DNA of 64,000 nt from Planctomycetaceae bacterium (GCA_017795105.1 CP051247.1:4496001-4560000), one strand, 5' to 3'; shown: positions 11,461 to 23,115, counted from the first letter of the stretch. Notes: generated from the sequence alone by a model not told the origin. A program made the numbers and translations.

Positions 11461-12480
11461 ATGATCCGACTTCTTGCTCTTCCGCTTCTGGTGCTCGTCA
11501 CCGCTCCCTGTCTGGCTCAGGATACCCTGAATTTTCCGCATCTGGGAGAAGTGCTGCGGTTCGAAAAGAAGTTCGACGAGATCATTCCGGAAGATGCCAC
11601 GATTGAAGTGGTCGCCGCCGGGTTCGACTGGACCGAAGGCCCGGTCTGGGTGCCGGGCGAACCAGGGCATTTGCTCTTCTCTGATATTCCTCAGAATTCA
11701 GTATATCGCTGGGAAGAAGGGAAGGGGGCTTCGCTCTACATGAAGCCGAGCGGTTACACCGGCGTGGCCGATTACGGCGGAGAGCCGGGCTGCAACGGAC
11801 TTATGCTTGATGCCGAAGGGCGGCTGCTCTCCTGCGAACATGGCGATCGTCGTCTCTCGGTTCTCACCAAAGACGGCGGCAAACGAACGCTCGTCGACAA
11901 TTATCAGGGGAAGCGGTTCAACAGCCCGAACGATCTGATCGTCCACAGCAGTGGAGACATTCTCTTCACCGATCCTCCGTACGGTCTGCCTAATCGCTGG
12001 GAAGATCCGCTGCGTGAACTCGACTTCTGCGGTGTCTACCGACTCAAGCCGGACGGCAAACTGACTTTGCTGACCAAAGAGTTGGCGCGTCCGAACGGCG
12101 TCGCTTTGTCTCCGGATGAGAAGACTTTGTACGTCGCCCAGTCCGATCCCGCGGCTGCGATCTGGAAGGCATTCCCGATCAACAGCGACGGTTCCCTCGG
12201 CAAGAGTCGGCTTTTGTACGATGCGACGAAAGATGTGAAGTCTCTGCCTGGTCTGCCGGATGGCATGGCCGTCGCTCAGGACGGAACGATCTTCGCCACC
12301 GGCCCCGGCGGCGTTTATGTCTTCACTCCGGAAGGCAAACTCCTCGGTCGCATCAGCACCGGCGAACGGACATCGAACTGCACCTTCGGCGGCCCGGATG
12401 GTGAGACCCTCTACATGACCGCCGACATGTACATCTGCCGCATCAAAACCAATCTCACCGGCCTCTCCCACAAAGAGTAG
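11461..12480 (+). CDS. SMP-30/gluconolactonase-like secreted protein
   Basis: A 339-residue exported six-bladed beta-propeller of the SMP-30/gluconolactonase/LRE family, which hydrolyses sugar lactones or related esters with a divalent metal. From ATG 11461 there is a signal peptide (residues 1-20, ending CLAQ). The metal-site residues of the family are present: E59 in WTEGPVW, N157 in FNSPNDL, N212 in RPNGVALS, and D267 in GLPDGMAV. Alternating GxL/I-phi-D blade repeats run through to the end. Start choice is uncertain: GTG 11428 is also in frame with GAGG upstream, but would place 11 polar residues before the signal peptide. The substrate is unknown. It is divergent from the glycoside-hydrolase-like gene, which may hint at shared sugar use. 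Confidence 0.85.
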   Translation: MIRLLALPLLVLVTAPCLAQDTLNFPHLGEVLRFEKKFDEIIPEDATIEVVAAGFDWTEGPVWVPGEPGHLLFSDIPQNSVYRWEEGKGASLYMKPSGYTGVADYGGEPGCNGLMLDAEGRLLSCEHGDRRLSVLTKDGGKRTLVDNYQGKRFNSPNDLIVHSSGDILFTDPPYGLPNRWEDPLRELDFCGVYRLKPDGKLTLLTKELARPNGVALSPDEKTLYVAQSDPAAAIWKAFPINSDGSLGKSRLLYDATKDVKSLPGLPDGMAVAQDGTIFATGPGGVYVFTPEGKLLGRISTGERTSNCTFGGPDGETLYMTADMYICRIKTNLTGLSHKE

Positions 12481-12518
12481 TCACCGTCTCGGTTCACCAT
12501 TCCGGGATCACAATCTCA

Positions 12519-12548
12519 GGTGCCATGTCCACGCTCGCGTGGGCATGC
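12519..12548. repeat. Dispersed palindrome, CCACGCTCGCGTGG type
   Basis: GGTGCCATGTCCACG, then CTCG, then CGTGGGCATGC: an 11-bp imperfect stem with a CTCG loop. The same element is nearly identical at 62704-62730. It begins with GGTGCCA, like the other palindromes in this window. Confidence 0.75.
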
Positions 12549-12853
12549 TTCGTTTCATCGCGTGAATAACGCCGTTCTCGGCCGACCAATTCAGATCGAT
12601 CAGCGCCCCGGGGATGGCACAGAGATTCATCTCTATGTTGCGCAAGCAACAAGAGGCTTGTCTTCAGCGAGGCTCGTTCGAGCGCCCATCCAAGTGCAAT
12701 AGTCGACACGATAAGAACCTTCGAATCGGTGTCCCTTCGCTCCCTTCAGGGGGAGCGGCTTGATCACTCTGCCAGAAGCAGGAGGCCCGAAGGGCGGATG
12801 AGGGGGTGAGCAACCAGCGATGTTCCGTTCGATGCGAATCAGCGGCCCGCGGA

Positions 12854-12923
12854 GCATGTCACCCGCATTTCCCCCTCACCCTCACCCTCACCCTCACCCT
12901 CTCCCCCACGGGGGCGAGGGAAC
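12854..12923. repeat. CCCTCA-rich dispersed repeat, copy 1
   Basis: GCATGTCACCCGCATTTCCC leads into four CCCTCA-type hexamers, then CTCTCCCCCACGGGGGCGAG and GGAAC. The terminal part forms a CCCCC/GGGGG hairpin. A second copy lies in reverse orientation at 48101-48158 with fewer hexamers, so the hexamer number varies between copies. Confidence 0.8.
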
Positions 12924-13266
12924 TTAGTGACCGGTGCTCTCCATTAAAGTTGTTCATTGAAAAGCCTCTGTCCAATAGATTTTACCCTCCCTGCCACACT
13001 CAGACGCACGTGTCTGAGCCATCCGGCTTATACTTTCGTTCATGTTGCCGAAACACCACATCGGCGCACAACCCGGATCATCGGACCGTTCGCTGGACCC
13101 GCTACGATTTCTGCAGTTTGCAGATTCTTCCGTCGGTCACCGGGTAGAATCTTGCGAGCAGTCGCCCCCGGATGGCAGAGTAGAACTATTCGTCGTTTCT
13201 CCCGCCGGTTTGCGCGGAGTTCGGCGTGCAACTTTGATTTCTGCACCGATGCAACGAGGGGTTCCT

Positions 13267-14517
13267 GTGCTCACTTCTAAATCACCAGCTGTTTCTGGAT
13301 TGCTGATTGCCGCCGCGGCTCTTTTTCAGGGCGACGCGCTGACAGCCGCTCCTAAGAATCCGCCTCCCGCGACTCAGGATCTGGCCGAGGTCGACAGTGA
13401 CTTCCGCTATCAGGGTGAATACATGGGCTATCTGCCAGGCGCCGGCAAGGTCGGTCTGCAGCTTGTCGCCCGTGGAGAGCAGAACTTCGATGTCGTTCTC
13501 TACGACGGTGGACTCCCTGGCGACGGCTGGGATGAAGAAGAGCCGCAACGGGCTCAGTCGGTTCTGGCAGAAGGTGTCGTTGCCGCGGAAGTGGGCGACT
13601 TCAATGTCACCGTGGCCCGCAATCAGGCGTTCTTCTCCGATGAAAACGGCCGCTCGCTCGGCGTGCTCCGCAAGTACGATCGCCGCAGCGCCACCATCGG
13701 TCTGCCCGCTCCTTCCGAGGCCATCGTCCTGTTCGATGGTCAAAAGAATGATCACTGGAAGAACATGACGGTCACCGAGAATGGTCTGCTTGAAGAAGGT
13801 TGCGAAACCGTTGATGCTTTCGGCGACTTCACGCTGCATCTCGAATTCCGACTACCGTACAAGCCTCTCGGCACGTCGCAGGATCGTGGCAACAGCGGAG
13901 TTTATCTGCAGCGCCGGTATGAAGTGCAGGTGCTCGATTCGTTCGGCGATCCGCTGGCGTTCAACCACTGTGGAGCCATCTACCGCGTGAAAGCTCCGGA
14001 ACGCAATATGTGTCTGCCGCCACTCAGCTGGCAGACCTACGACATTAAGTTCCGGGCCGCCCGCTTCGATGAGGAAGGCAATAAAACCGAGAATATGAAA
14101 ATCACGGTCAAGCACAACGGAATCGTCATTCACGACGCCGTCGAGATCACTACGAAGACGGGAGCCGGCAAGCCGGAAGGTCCCGAGCCGATGACCATTC
14201 TGCTGCAGGACCACGGCAACCCGGTCCGGTATCGCAACATCTGGCTCAAGGAAGGCGACCCGTTTACCGGTTCTGAAGAAACCATGCCTTCACCCGAAGC
14301 CTACGCCGATGCCCATTCGCACTCCTACGCCGGCTACGGCTACACCGGCTACGGATATGGATACGGTGGCTACTACGCTCCGAAATCGTATTACGGCCCC
14401 TATACCATCGACTGGATGCCGTATACTTGGGATTACCGGATGGCCCCTCTGGCTCCGCCCGCTCCTTATTACATGCACCCCAATCACGATCTGCCGCCGT
14501 ACCCGTACAACTGGTAG
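13267..14517 (+). CDS. Secreted DUF1080 (3-keto-disaccharide hydrolase-like) protein with Tyr/Gly-rich tail
   Basis: A 416-residue exported protein. I choose GTG 13267, which has GAGGGG five bases upstream and starts a signal peptide; ATG 13249 is the alternative. The first 140 residues hold a beta-rich segment ([11 protein letters not shown]...[20 protein letters not shown]) seen before DUF1080 domains in planctomycetes. The DUF1080 domain itself runs from about [16 protein letters not shown] to [10 protein letters not shown]. It includes [12 protein letters not shown], the [19 protein letters not shown] block and the [13 protein letters not shown] end, all typical of this jelly-roll fold. 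The family includes hydrolases acting on 3-keto-sugars, but many members are untested. The last 80 residues are unusually rich in Tyr, Gly and Pro ([17 protein letters not shown]), a disordered or adhesive-looking tail. Confidence 0.85.
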   Translation: MLTSKSPAVSGLLIAAAALFQGDALTAAPKNPPPATQDLAEVDSDFRYQGEYMGYLPGAGKVGLQLVARGEQNFDVVLYDGGLPGDGWDEEEPQRAQSVLAEGVVAAEVGDFNVTVARNQAFFSDENGRSLGVLRKYDRRSATIGLPAPSEAIVLFDGQKNDHWKNMTVTENGLLEEGCETVDAFGDFTLHLEFRLPYKPLGTSQDRGNSGVYLQRRYEVQVLDSFGDPLAFNHCGAIYRVKAPERNMCLPPLSWQTYDIKFRAARFDEEGNKTENMKITVKHNGIVIHDAVEITTKTGAGKPEGPEPMTILLQDHGNPVRYRNIWLKEGDPFTGSEETMPSPEAYADAHSHSYAGYGYTGYGYGYGGYYAPKSYYGPYTIDWMPYTWDYRMAPLAPPAPYYMHPNHDLPPYPYNW

Positions 14518-14721
14518 TGATTCGCAAGCAGGTCTACTGCAGTAGATTTTCTTGCGGTTCAGCCTCTGGATTTCCCACGAGTCTCCGTCTGTCTTCATCG
14601 ACGCGGAGGCTCGAAGTTTTTCTGAACTGAGTGATTTTCCGTGAACCGACGGATGGTTCCGACGTTAAAGTCGATGGATGATGGATTCCCCTCTTCCCCG
14701 GCATTCTCAGCGGAGTCATCC

Positions 14722-15384
14722 ATGGAAAGTCTCTTCACATGGTGTGCCGTCCTTGGCGGCACGATATTCACAGTTCAGTTCATCATGCTTCTGATCGGGC
14801 TTGATGGCGGTGGAGATCTTGATTTCGACACGCCGGAGCTCGACGTTCCCGATGCCGATATTCCGGATGCCGATGGCGATGTCTCGCTGAGAGATGCCGA
14901 GGTCGATTTCGATCATCACCCCGATGCCCTCAGCGATGGCTGGTTTGTCGGGATTATCAGCTTCCGTTCGATTGTCGCCGCAGTCACGGTGTTCGGTCTC
15001 ACCGGACTCGGAGCCCTGCAGCACATGCCGCAGGAGAAAGCGTTTGCCACAGCCTGTCTGGCAGCGCTGGCCATGCTGTATCTGGTTGGCTGGAGTTTCA
15101 AGCAGATCTACAAACTCCGTTCGGACGGCACCGTGAAAATCAGTGAGGCGGTCGGGAGTCAGGGGACCGTTTACATCACCATTCCCGGCGAAAGTGTGGG
15201 AGCCGGGAAGGTTCAGATCACTCTCGGAGGGCGCACGATGGAATATCGCGCCACAACGGATGGACCCGCGTTGAAGACCGGCACCCCGATCGTCGTGACA
15301 CGGGTGACCGGCGAAGATTCGGTCGAAGTTCGCTCGCAACAGTCAGCCGCCACAGCCACGGATTCCGCGTCTGCTTCCGTCTGA
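14722..15384 (+). CDS. NfeD-like membrane protein
   Basis: A 220-residue membrane protein starting at ATG 14722 (CGGAG ribosome site 8 bp upstream); the frame extends further upstream without protein-like composition. The layout is one helix (residues 8-28), an acidic Asp-rich external loop (29-75, with LDVPDADIPDADGD), two or three helices (about 78-130), and a C-terminal beta-barrel segment (about 140-205, VGSQGTVYITIPGES...GRTMEYRATTDG) matching the OB fold of NfeD proteins. NfeD proteins partner with flotillins, and the flotillin gene follows 27 bp downstream, as in the YuaF-FloT pair of Bacillus. Lack of a ClpP-like protease domain places it in the short NfeD class. Its role is probably membrane microdomain organisation. 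Confidence 0.8.
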   Translation: MESLFTWCAVLGGTIFTVQFIMLLIGLDGGGDLDFDTPELDVPDADIPDADGDVSLRDAEVDFDHHPDALSDGWFVGIISFRSIVAAVTVFGLTGLGALQHMPQEKAFATACLAALAMLYLVGWSFKQIYKLRSDGTVKISEAVGSQGTVYITIPGESVGAGKVQITLGGRTMEYRATTDGPALKTGTPIVVTRVTGEDSVEVRSQQSAATATDSASASV

Positions 15385-15411
15385 CGTTCCTTTCATCACG
15401 AGGTCGCTCTC

Positions 15412-17049
15412 ATGTCTGATAGTCTTCTGCCAGCCCTGGCGCAGCTCGAAGAGCTCGGGTTCTATGGAGGCGTGGCGCTGGTCGTTATCGCCGCGATGAT
15501 CGGGTTAGGCCTGTTTATCGCCAGTCGATACAAACGCTGCCCCAGTAACAAGATTCTCGTTGTTTACGGAAGCGTCGGCGGCGGAAAGTCGTCGACGACG
15601 ATTCACGGGGGTGGTCGTCTCGTTCTGCCCATCATTCAGGACTACGCGTATCTTTCGCTGGAACCGATTCAAATCGAAGTTCCGCTGAAGGATGCTCTCT
15701 CGAGTGAGAACATCCGCGTCAATGTGCCCTCGGTTTTCACCGTGGCGATCGGCACCGAGCCGCAATTGATGCAGAACGCGGCCATTCGTCTGCTCGGCCT
15801 GAACAGCCAGGCGGTGAAGAAGCAGGCGGAAGACATCATCTTCGGTCAGCTGCGGCAGGTGATCGCGTCGATGATGATCGAAGACATCAACCGCGACCGT
15901 GAACAGTTCCTGAGCAGCATTCAGAATTCGCTGGAGCCGGAACTCAAGAAGATCGGCCTGGTGCTGATCAACGTGAATATCACCGACATTACCGATGAGT
16001 CGGGCTACATTCAGGCCATCGGACAGAAAGCGGCCTCCGAAGCGGTGCAGAAGGCCCGCGGGGATGTTGCGGAGCAGGAAAAGCTCGGGGAAATCCGGGT
16101 CGTTGCCGCCGAGCGTGACAAGTTAATTCAGGTTGCCAACGCCCGCCGCGAGCAGGAAATCGGGATCCGCGAAGCCGATCGCGAAAAGACCGTTCGAGTT
16201 GCCGAGCTGACCAAGGAAGAAGAATACGGCAAACAGCGGGCGATGTTCGAACAGGAAACTCTCGTCGCGGACGCCAATCGGGAGAAGCGAGTCGCCGTCG
16301 CCAACGCCAATGCCGACGCGTATCGCGGGGAAGCGGAAGCCGATGCCGAAGTTGCCGAAGCTCAGGCGACGTTGCAGGTGAAGCAGGCTGATGCTTATGA
16401 GCGGTCCAAAACCCGTGAGAAGGAAGCGGAAGCCGCCGTCCTCGAAGTGCAGAACCGGGCTATGGCGAAAGCCGCCCTTGCAGAAGCCGAGAGGGTCGAA
16501 GCTGAACAGCGGGCTAAACTGGAAGCTCCCGCCAAGGCCGAAAAAGCTCGAACAATCGTCGAAGCCGAAGCGGCCGCCGCCCGCAAGAAGCTCGAAGCCG
16601 ACGCTGAAGCGGCTGCGAATTACGCCAAGCTCGAAGCCGAGGCTCGCGGTCAGTACGAGATTCTGGCCAAGAAGGGGGAAGGTCTGCGAGAGATCATCAG
16701 TGCCTGTGGCGGCTCCAAAGAAGCGTTCCAGATGCTGTTGCTCGAACACCTCGACAATCTGGCCAGCGCATCGGCCGAGGCGATCTCGAAGATCAAGTTC
16801 GACAAGATCGTCGTTTGGGAGAATGGGGGGAATGGCGACAAAAGCAACGTCTCCAACTTCCTGCAGGGGATGTCTCGAACGTTGCCGCCCATGCTTCAGG
16901 TGATGAAGGACATTGGGGGCGTCGAACTGCCTGAGACGCTGATTAAGATGCACGGCGAAGAGGCGGAGGTGGCCAGCGAAAGCCGCCTGCCGGATGAAGA
17001 GCCATCCGCTCCAGCGCCTGCTGAAGGAAATGGGGCGGCCAAGGCCTGA
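15412..17049 (+). CDS. Flotillin-like SPFH/band 7 protein
   Basis: A 545-residue flotillin that scaffolds membrane microdomains. The N-terminal membrane segment (residues 17-37, GGVALVVIAAMIGLGLFIAS) is followed by CPSNKILVVYG and the SPFH domain (about 40-210, with PLKDALSSENIRVNVPSVFT and EDIIFGQLRQVIASM). The long flotillin region (about 215-440) is a coiled coil rich in Ala, Glu, Arg and Lys with EA/AE repeats. A C-terminal oligomerisation segment includes KIVVWENGGNGDKSNVSNFL, close to other flotillins, and a Pro/Glu-rich end. Length and order match YuaG/FloT, slightly longer. It forms a two-gene operon with the NfeD-like gene. A hairpin terminator closes the operon. Confidence 0.92.
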   Translation: MSDSLLPALAQLEELGFYGGVALVVIAAMIGLGLFIASRYKRCPSNKILVVYGSVGGGKSSTTIHGGGRLVLPIIQDYAYLSLEPIQIEVPLKDALSSENIRVNVPSVFTVAIGTEPQLMQNAAIRLLGLNSQAVKKQAEDIIFGQLRQVIASMMIEDINRDREQFLSSIQNSLEPELKKIGLVLINVNITDITDESGYIQAIGQKAASEAVQKARGDVAEQEKLGEIRVVAAERDKLIQVANARREQEIGIREADREKTVRVAELTKEEEYGKQRAMFEQETLVADANREKRVAVANANADAYRGEAEADAEVAEAQATLQVKQADAYERSKTREKEAEAAVLEVQNRAMAKAALAEAERVEAEQRAKLEAPAKAEKARTIVEAEAAAARKKLEADAEAAANYAKLEAEARGQYEILAKKGEGLREIISACGGSKEAFQMLLLEHLDNLASASAEAISKIKFDKIVVWENGGNGDKSNVSNFLQGMSRTLPPMLQVMKDIGGVELPETLIKMHGEEAEVASESRLPDEEPSAPAPAEGNGAAKA

Positions 17050-17084
17050 CTGGCAGCTCTGGTTTTCCCACCCTGAAAAATCGA

Positions 17085-17117
17085 ACGGGTTCCTGAAACT
17101 GACAGGAACCCGTATTT
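17085..17117 (+). terminator. Intrinsic terminator of the nfeD-flotillin operon
   Basis: ACGGGTTCCTG and CAGGAACCCGT are perfect 11-bp arms around a 7-base loop, followed by ATTTCGTT. It starts 36 bp after the flotillin stop. Confidence 0.75.
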
Positions 17118-17480
17118 CGTTATCCCAGGCGCCCTGCGACACTTTGGCATCTGCTGATGTAGCTGGCTTGAAACGGACTCGGCGTCAATGGTTCTCGGTG
17201 CCTGCAATCGTCGTTTCGTGCTGGAAAACAGGGCAAAAATGCTTCGAGAGCAACGTCGAAAACTCTCGCAACTGTGACAGATTTCTGCGGCAATTTGTCA
17301 CGTAACGTGACTACCTGTCGCGGTTCCATTTTCAGGGTAAGTCACTATCATTCGACGTACTTCTCGGAGGGGAGTTTCCACGTTTAACTCCGCAGGTCTA
17401 TCCGAACTGCCGCCCGCCCATTTCTGCGGGGTCGGCACTCAGTATCCGCTTTCGGATTCTCTGCACAGCCTGGTGATTAA
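17118..17480 (+). other. Upstream region of the respiratory cluster
   Basis: About 360 bp without a gene between the flotillin terminator and actA. It contains the palindrome at 17297-17311. A TATCAT motif near 17347 could be a -10 box, but no matching -35 is clear. Confidence 0.5.
17297..17311. promoter_or_regulatory. Perfect 15-bp palindrome, candidate operator
   Basis: GTCACGT and ACGTGAC are perfect arms around a central A, about 170 bp before the start of actA. Its size and symmetry fit the binding site of a dimeric regulator. The arms do not match FNR (TTGAT/ATCAA) and only loosely resemble CRP sites. No T tract follows, so it is not a terminator. Confidence 0.45.
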
Positions 17481-18164
17481 ATGAGTCGATTTCACTTTCC
17501 AGCCTGGATTAACCCGTTGTTGCCGGCCGTGGCCGGGTTTCTGGGGATCGGGGCTCTCTACTATACGGGCCTGTTCGCGTACGCCGTTCACCCGCTTACG
17601 TCGGATGTCGGGTATCGTCCTGAGCAGCCCGTGCCGTTCAGTCACGCCCTGCACGCCGGTCATCTGAAAATGGATTGCCGGTATTGCCATAACACGGTCG
17701 AAGTGGCTGCTCATGCGGCCATTCCGCCTGTGGCGACCTGTCTCAACTGCCATCAGGGCGTCGATGAGAACGGTCAGTCGCCTACGGTGGCGATTCATGT
17801 TAACAGTCTGAAGCTGCAGCCGATTCGCGAGTCGGCCGCCACCGGTCAGGCCGTTGTCTGGCGGAAAGTGCATGACCTGCCGGACTATGCGTACTTCAAT
17901 CACAGTGCTCACGTGACTCGTGGGGTGAGCTGTGTTTCCTGTCACGGTCGCGTCGATCGCATGGAAGTTGTCGAGCAGAAAGCAACGCTGGCCATGGGCT
18001 TCTGCCTGAAGTGCCACCGCAATCCGACGCCGAGTCTGCGGCCCGTGGATGAAGTCACCAATCTGGCCTGGGAGCCAGGTCCGGGGCAGGAAAATATCGG
18101 TCAGGAAATCGCCGAAAGCCTGCGGATTCACCCGCAGGAGAACTGTTCGACCTGCCACCGCTAG
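17481..18164 (+). CDS. actA: Alternative complex III subunit A, pentaheme cytochrome c
   Basis: A 227-residue membrane-anchored multiheme cytochrome c, first gene of the ACIII set. Residues 10-32 form an uncleaved membrane anchor. Five CxxCH heme sites are visible in order: CRYCH (about 67), CLNCH (about 88), CVSCH (about 154), CLKCH (about 175) and CSTCH at the very C-terminus. Five hemes is the number reported for ActA in Rhodothermus marinus ACIII, where it relays electrons from the complex toward its soluble acceptor. Several histidines between the sites ([16 protein letters not shown]) would be distal heme ligands. ATG 17481 is preceded only by a weak GGTGA ribosome site. The next gene starts 55 bp downstream. 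Confidence 0.92.
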   Translation: MSRFHFPAWINPLLPAVAGFLGIGALYYTGLFAYAVHPLTSDVGYRPEQPVPFSHALHAGHLKMDCRYCHNTVEVAAHAAIPPVATCLNCHQGVDENGQSPTVAIHVNSLKLQPIRESAATGQAVVWRKVHDLPDYAYFNHSAHVTRGVSCVSCHGRVDRMEVVEQKATLAMGFCLKCHRNPTPSLRPVDEVTNLAWEPGPGQENIGQEIAESLRIHPQENCSTCHR

Positions 18165-18219
18165 GAAGCGGTCCGGGTTGGTTCGGTAACGTTTAATTCA
18201 ATCAAGATCCTGAGATCTC

Positions 18220-21200
18220 ATGGCAAAATACTGGCGTAGTCTGGAAGAGTATTACGAGCAACCGGCCTTTCACGAGTATCTGCACCGGGAGTTTCCGGAA
18301 GCAGCTTCGGTGATTCCGGAAGGGGTTTCCCGTCGTCGCTGGCTGCAGGTGATGGGGGCTTCGCTCACGCTGGCCGGAGTGGCCGGCTGCCGCTGGGAAG
18401 ACGAGAAGATTCTCACCTATGTCGAGCGGCCTGCGAATCGTATTCCCGGTGTGCCGGTGAAGTACGCCACGCTGCTCGAGCGGTCGGGTGTTGCCATTGG
18501 TGTGCTCGCCACGTCATTTGACGGCCGTCCGATTAAGCTCGATGTGAACCGCGAGCATCCGCAGGGATTCGCCGGTTCCGACGGGCTGACTCAGGGGAGC
18601 GTGCTCGGTCTGTATGATCCGGATCGCATCGCCCGTGATGTCGAAACCGGTGGGCACAATAATCTCTACAATGCCAAAGATGCGGCTGTTCTGCGTGAAA
18701 AGACCAAGTCGGGCCGAAAGGCTCGGACGTGGGAGCAGTTCGAGCAGTTTGCAGAAGGCTGGCTTTCGAGCGTTCAGGGCAACGGCGGGGCTGGCGTTCG
18801 CGTTCTCGCTTCGTCCAGTTCGTCTCCTTCCCGTCAGCGGCTGAAGGAAGAGTTTCAGCAGGCACTGCCGACTTCTCAGTGGGTCGAGTACGAGCCGATT
18901 TCTCGCGATAACGAACTTCTCGGTGCTGAGATGGCTCTGGGCAGCCGCCTGCGTGTTCGCTATCAGGTTGAGAATGCGGATGTGGTCGTCGGTCTCGATT
19001 CCGACCTGCTCGACTTCCATCCGGATGCTCTCCGCCACACGAAGGAATGGGCTAATCGCCGCGTTCCCGAAGATGGCGAAATGAACCGCGTTTACGCTGT
19101 TGAGAGCTGTTATTCGTCACTCGGAATGGCTGCCGATCATCGCTTCCCGCTGGCGACGTCGCAGATTGGTGCTTTCGTCGCAGAGCTGCGTGATCGCCTT
19201 CAGGGTGTGCTCGGTGGAGCGGCTGAAACGGAAGCTGGTGGCGACGACGATCCTAAACGGGCCTTCCTCGATGCCATCGTGGACGATCTGACCTCTCATC
19301 GCGGCCGCTCGCTGATCGTGGCTGGTCCGCGTCAGTCTCCCGAAGTTCACGCCGCCTGCCTGCAGTTGAACAGTCTGCTCGGCAACCTCGGTCAGACCGT
19401 CACGGCTGTTCCCGCTCCCGGCTCGGATCGCCCGACTCATGCCGAAGGCCTGCAGTCACTTGTCGAAGATCTCAAGGCCGGTACGGTCGAAACACTGATC
19501 GTTCTCGGGGGCAACCCGGCTTACAACGCTCCGGCTGAACTTGGTCTCGGTGAGTTGATTGCCAAAGTGCCGACTTCGATTCGTCTGGGTGAATACGACG
19601 ATGAAACCTCGGACCTCTGCACCTGGTACGTGCCCGAAACGCACGATCTGGAAGCATGGGGCGATGGCCGCAGCTGGGATGGTACGGTTGGTATTCAGCA
19701 GCCGCTGATTCAGCCACTGCACCGTGGCCGTTCGCAGATCGAACTGCTGGCTCTGCTGCTCAATCAGTCTGTCAAAGACGGTCAGGGCATCGTTCGTCAG
19801 ACCATCGAAACCCTCGTTCCCGGGACCAGCGGACGCAACTGGGAAAAGGCTGTTCACGATGGCTTCGTGCCGGATTCGGCTCTGACTCCGGTCACTTCGC
19901 CGCAGATCTCCGGCGATCTCGAAGGTCAGCTCGCCAGCTGGTTCGAGTCGAACGGCTCGGCGGCTTCCGAAGGTGAAGCTCCGGCTGCGGAAGTTGTGTA
20001 TCTGCCGGATGACACGGTCTACGACGGACGCTACGCCAACAATGCCTGGCTTCAGGAAACTCCGAAGCCGCTCACCAAGGTCACCTGGGACAACGTGGCG
20101 ATCATCAGCCCGAATACGGCGAAAAAGCAGAAGCTGAGTGACGGCGATCAGGTCACGATTGCTCGTGGCGACTACAAGATGACCGTGCCTGTGTTCCAGA
20201 TGCCGGGCATCGCGGACAACACCTACGGTGTCTGCATCGGTTACGGCCGCACCCTGGCCGGTCATGTCGGTGGCTGTGCACAGGATGACGTGCCGACCGT
20301 CGGCAGCAGCACCTACGATGTGATGGCTCTCGGTGCAATGGGCTACGACAACAGCGTTAAGGTAACGCCAGTCGGAGCCAGCTATCCGCTCGCCACAACG
20401 CAGTCGCACTGGGCGATTGACGTGGCCGGGATGAACGAAATCGGCAAGCGTGTTGGGGCCCTGGTTCGCGAAGGCACGAAAGAGGAATACGAAGAGCATC
20501 CGTCGTTCGCGACGCATCGCGTTCACATGCCGGCCCGGATCGAATCGCTGTGGGAAGAGCGGGACTGGACTGGCGATTATCAGTGGGGCATGAGCGTCGA
20601 TCTCGCCCGATGTGTTGGCTGTAATGCGTGTACCGTTTCCTGCCAGGCAGAAAACAATGTGCCGGTCGTCGGTAAGGATCAGGTCGCTCGCAACCGCGAG
20701 ATGCACTGGATCCGGATCGACCGCTACTTCGTCGGCGATCCCGAGCAGCCGGAGAATGTCGGCATCTCGACTCAGCCGGTGCTGTGCATGCAGTGCGAAA
20801 ACGCACCCTGCGAACAGGTCTGCCCGGTGGCTGCCACGGTTCACAGCCACGAAGGTCTGAACGATATGGCGTACAACCGCTGTATCGGAACCCGGTACTG
20901 TGCCAACAACTGCCCGTACAAAGTTCGTCGCTTCAACTACTACAGCAACGCTTTGCCGTTGATGGAAGAGCAGAAGCAGCTCGTGCAGCTGGTGATGAAC
21001 CCGGAAGTCACGATTCGCAGCCGCGGGGTCATGGAGAAGTGTACCTACTGCGTGCAGCGTATTCAGAACACCAAGATTACCGCCAAGAACGAGCGTCGCC
21101 TTATTCGCGATGGCGAAATCGAAACCGCCTGTCAGGAAGCCTGTCCGACGAACGCGATCGTGTTCGGCAACATTCAGGACGACCAGAGTCAGGTTTCGCT

Positions 21201-21558
21201 GAACCACGCCAATCCGCGGACCTATGGCATGCTGGCCGAGTTGAACACCAAGCCGCGAACCCAGTACCTGGCCCGCGTTCGTAACCCGCATCCGTCGCTG
21301 AAAGATACCTACTATCTGCAGCCGGGCGAGCACGGTCACGATGAAGGTCATGCCGAGCACGGCGATGAGCACGGCACGCATCATGAAGCCGAACATGGCC
21401 ATGATGATCACGGGCACGACGCTCACGGTCATGATGCACACGGCAAGGCCGATCATCATGCCGCCGATCACGGGCACAGCAAACCAGCCGGCACGTCGAC
21501 TCCTGCAGGGACCTCATCTCCTGCCGGAACGTCCTCCCCGGTTGGGACCAGCGAATAA
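18220..21558 (+). CDS. actB: Alternative complex III subunit B, molybdopterin-like/Fe-S protein
   Basis: A 1112-residue subunit that fuses a molybdopterin-oxidoreductase-like part (without cofactor in known ACIII) to a ferredoxin-like part holding Fe-S clusters. A twin-arginine-type motif, [10 protein letters not shown] at about residues 42-51, is followed by a hydrophobic stretch and Cys, as in exported complex iron-sulphur proteins. The Fe-S cysteines sit at [12 protein letters not shown] (about 798), [14 protein letters not shown] (about 857), [12 protein letters not shown] (about 888), CTYC (about 941) and CQEACP (about 971), enough for the four clusters expected. The C-terminal 70 residues form a His/Asp/Glu-rich tail followed by PAGTS repeats, which is longer than a typical ActB end. 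It lies between actA and actC with short gaps, as in canonical act operons. Confidence 0.94.
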   Translation: MAKYWRSLEEYYEQPAFHEYLHREFPEAASVIPEGVSRRRWLQVMGASLTLAGVAGCRWEDEKILTYVERPANRIPGVPVKYATLLERSGVAIGVLATSFDGRPIKLDVNREHPQGFAGSDGLTQGSVLGLYDPDRIARDVETGGHNNLYNAKDAAVLREKTKSGRKARTWEQFEQFAEGWLSSVQGNGGAGVRVLASSSSSPSRQRLKEEFQQALPTSQWVEYEPISRDNELLGAEMALGSRLRVRYQVENADVVVGLDSDLLDFHPDALRHTKEWANRRVPEDGEMNRVYAVESCYSSLGMAADHRFPLATSQIGAFVAELRDRLQGVLGGAAETEAGGDDDPKRAFLDAIVDDLTSHRGRSLIVAGPRQSPEVHAACLQLNSLLGNLGQTVTAVPAPGSDRPTHAEGLQSLVEDLKAGTVETLIVLGGNPAYNAPAELGLGELIAKVPTSIRLGEYDDETSDLCTWYVPETHDLEAWGDGRSWDGTVGIQQPLIQPLHRGRSQIELLALLLNQSVKDGQGIVRQTIETLVPGTSGRNWEKAVHDGFVPDSALTPVTSPQISGDLEGQLASWFESNGSAASEGEAPAAEVVYLPDDTVYDGRYANNAWLQETPKPLTKVTWDNVAIISPNTAKKQKLSDGDQVTIARGDYKMTVPVFQMPGIADNTYGVCIGYGRTLAGHVGGCAQDDVPTVGSSTYDVMALGAMGYDNSVKVTPVGASYPLATTQSHWAIDVAGMNEIGKRVGALVREGTKEEYEEHPSFATHRVHMPARIESLWEERDWTGDYQWGMSVDLARCVGCNACTVSCQAENNVPVVGKDQVARNREMHWIRIDRYFVGDPEQPENVGISTQPVLCMQCENAPCEQVCPVAATVHSHEGLNDMAYNRCIGTRYCANNCPYKVRRFNYYSNALPLMEEQKQLVQLVMNPEVTIRSRGVMEKCTYCVQRIQNTKITAKNERRLIRDGEIETACQEACPTNAIVFGNIQDDQSQVSLNHANPRTYGMLAELNTKPRTQYLARVRNPHPSLKDTYYLQPGEHGHDEGHAEHGDEHGTHHEAEHGHDDHGHDAHGHDAHGKADHHAADHGHSKPAGTSTPAGTSSPAGTSSPVGTSE

Positions 21559-21607
21559 TCACAGGCAGACAAAACGTACTTTTACTTAGACCTGGTTGAG
21601 TTGAACT

Positions 21608-23023
<1,416 letters not shown>

Positions 23024-23115
23024 GCAGCGGCGAATATCGACTTACGAGAACGAGATCATTCATATCGACGTGAGAGCACTGATTGCTCTCTCCCGTAAAT
23101 ACTTAAGAGGTTCCT

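Larger units (their letters stand above)
12481..13266. other. Gene-free stretch with two dispersed repeats
   Basis: 786 bp between two + strand genes. It holds the GTGCCATG palindrome (12519-12548) and the CCCTCA repeat (12854-12923). The frame of the next gene stays open back to 13042, but the composition there is not protein-like and the best start is inside at 13267. Confidence 0.6.

Noticed and set aside
13042..13266. Upstream extension of the DUF1080 gene
   Set aside because: The frame is open but the peptide lacks signal features and the best ribosome site is before GTG 13267.
19456..21477. 673-codon minus strand frame opposite actB
   Set aside because: It lies wholly inside actB, which is supported by five Fe-S motifs and operon order.
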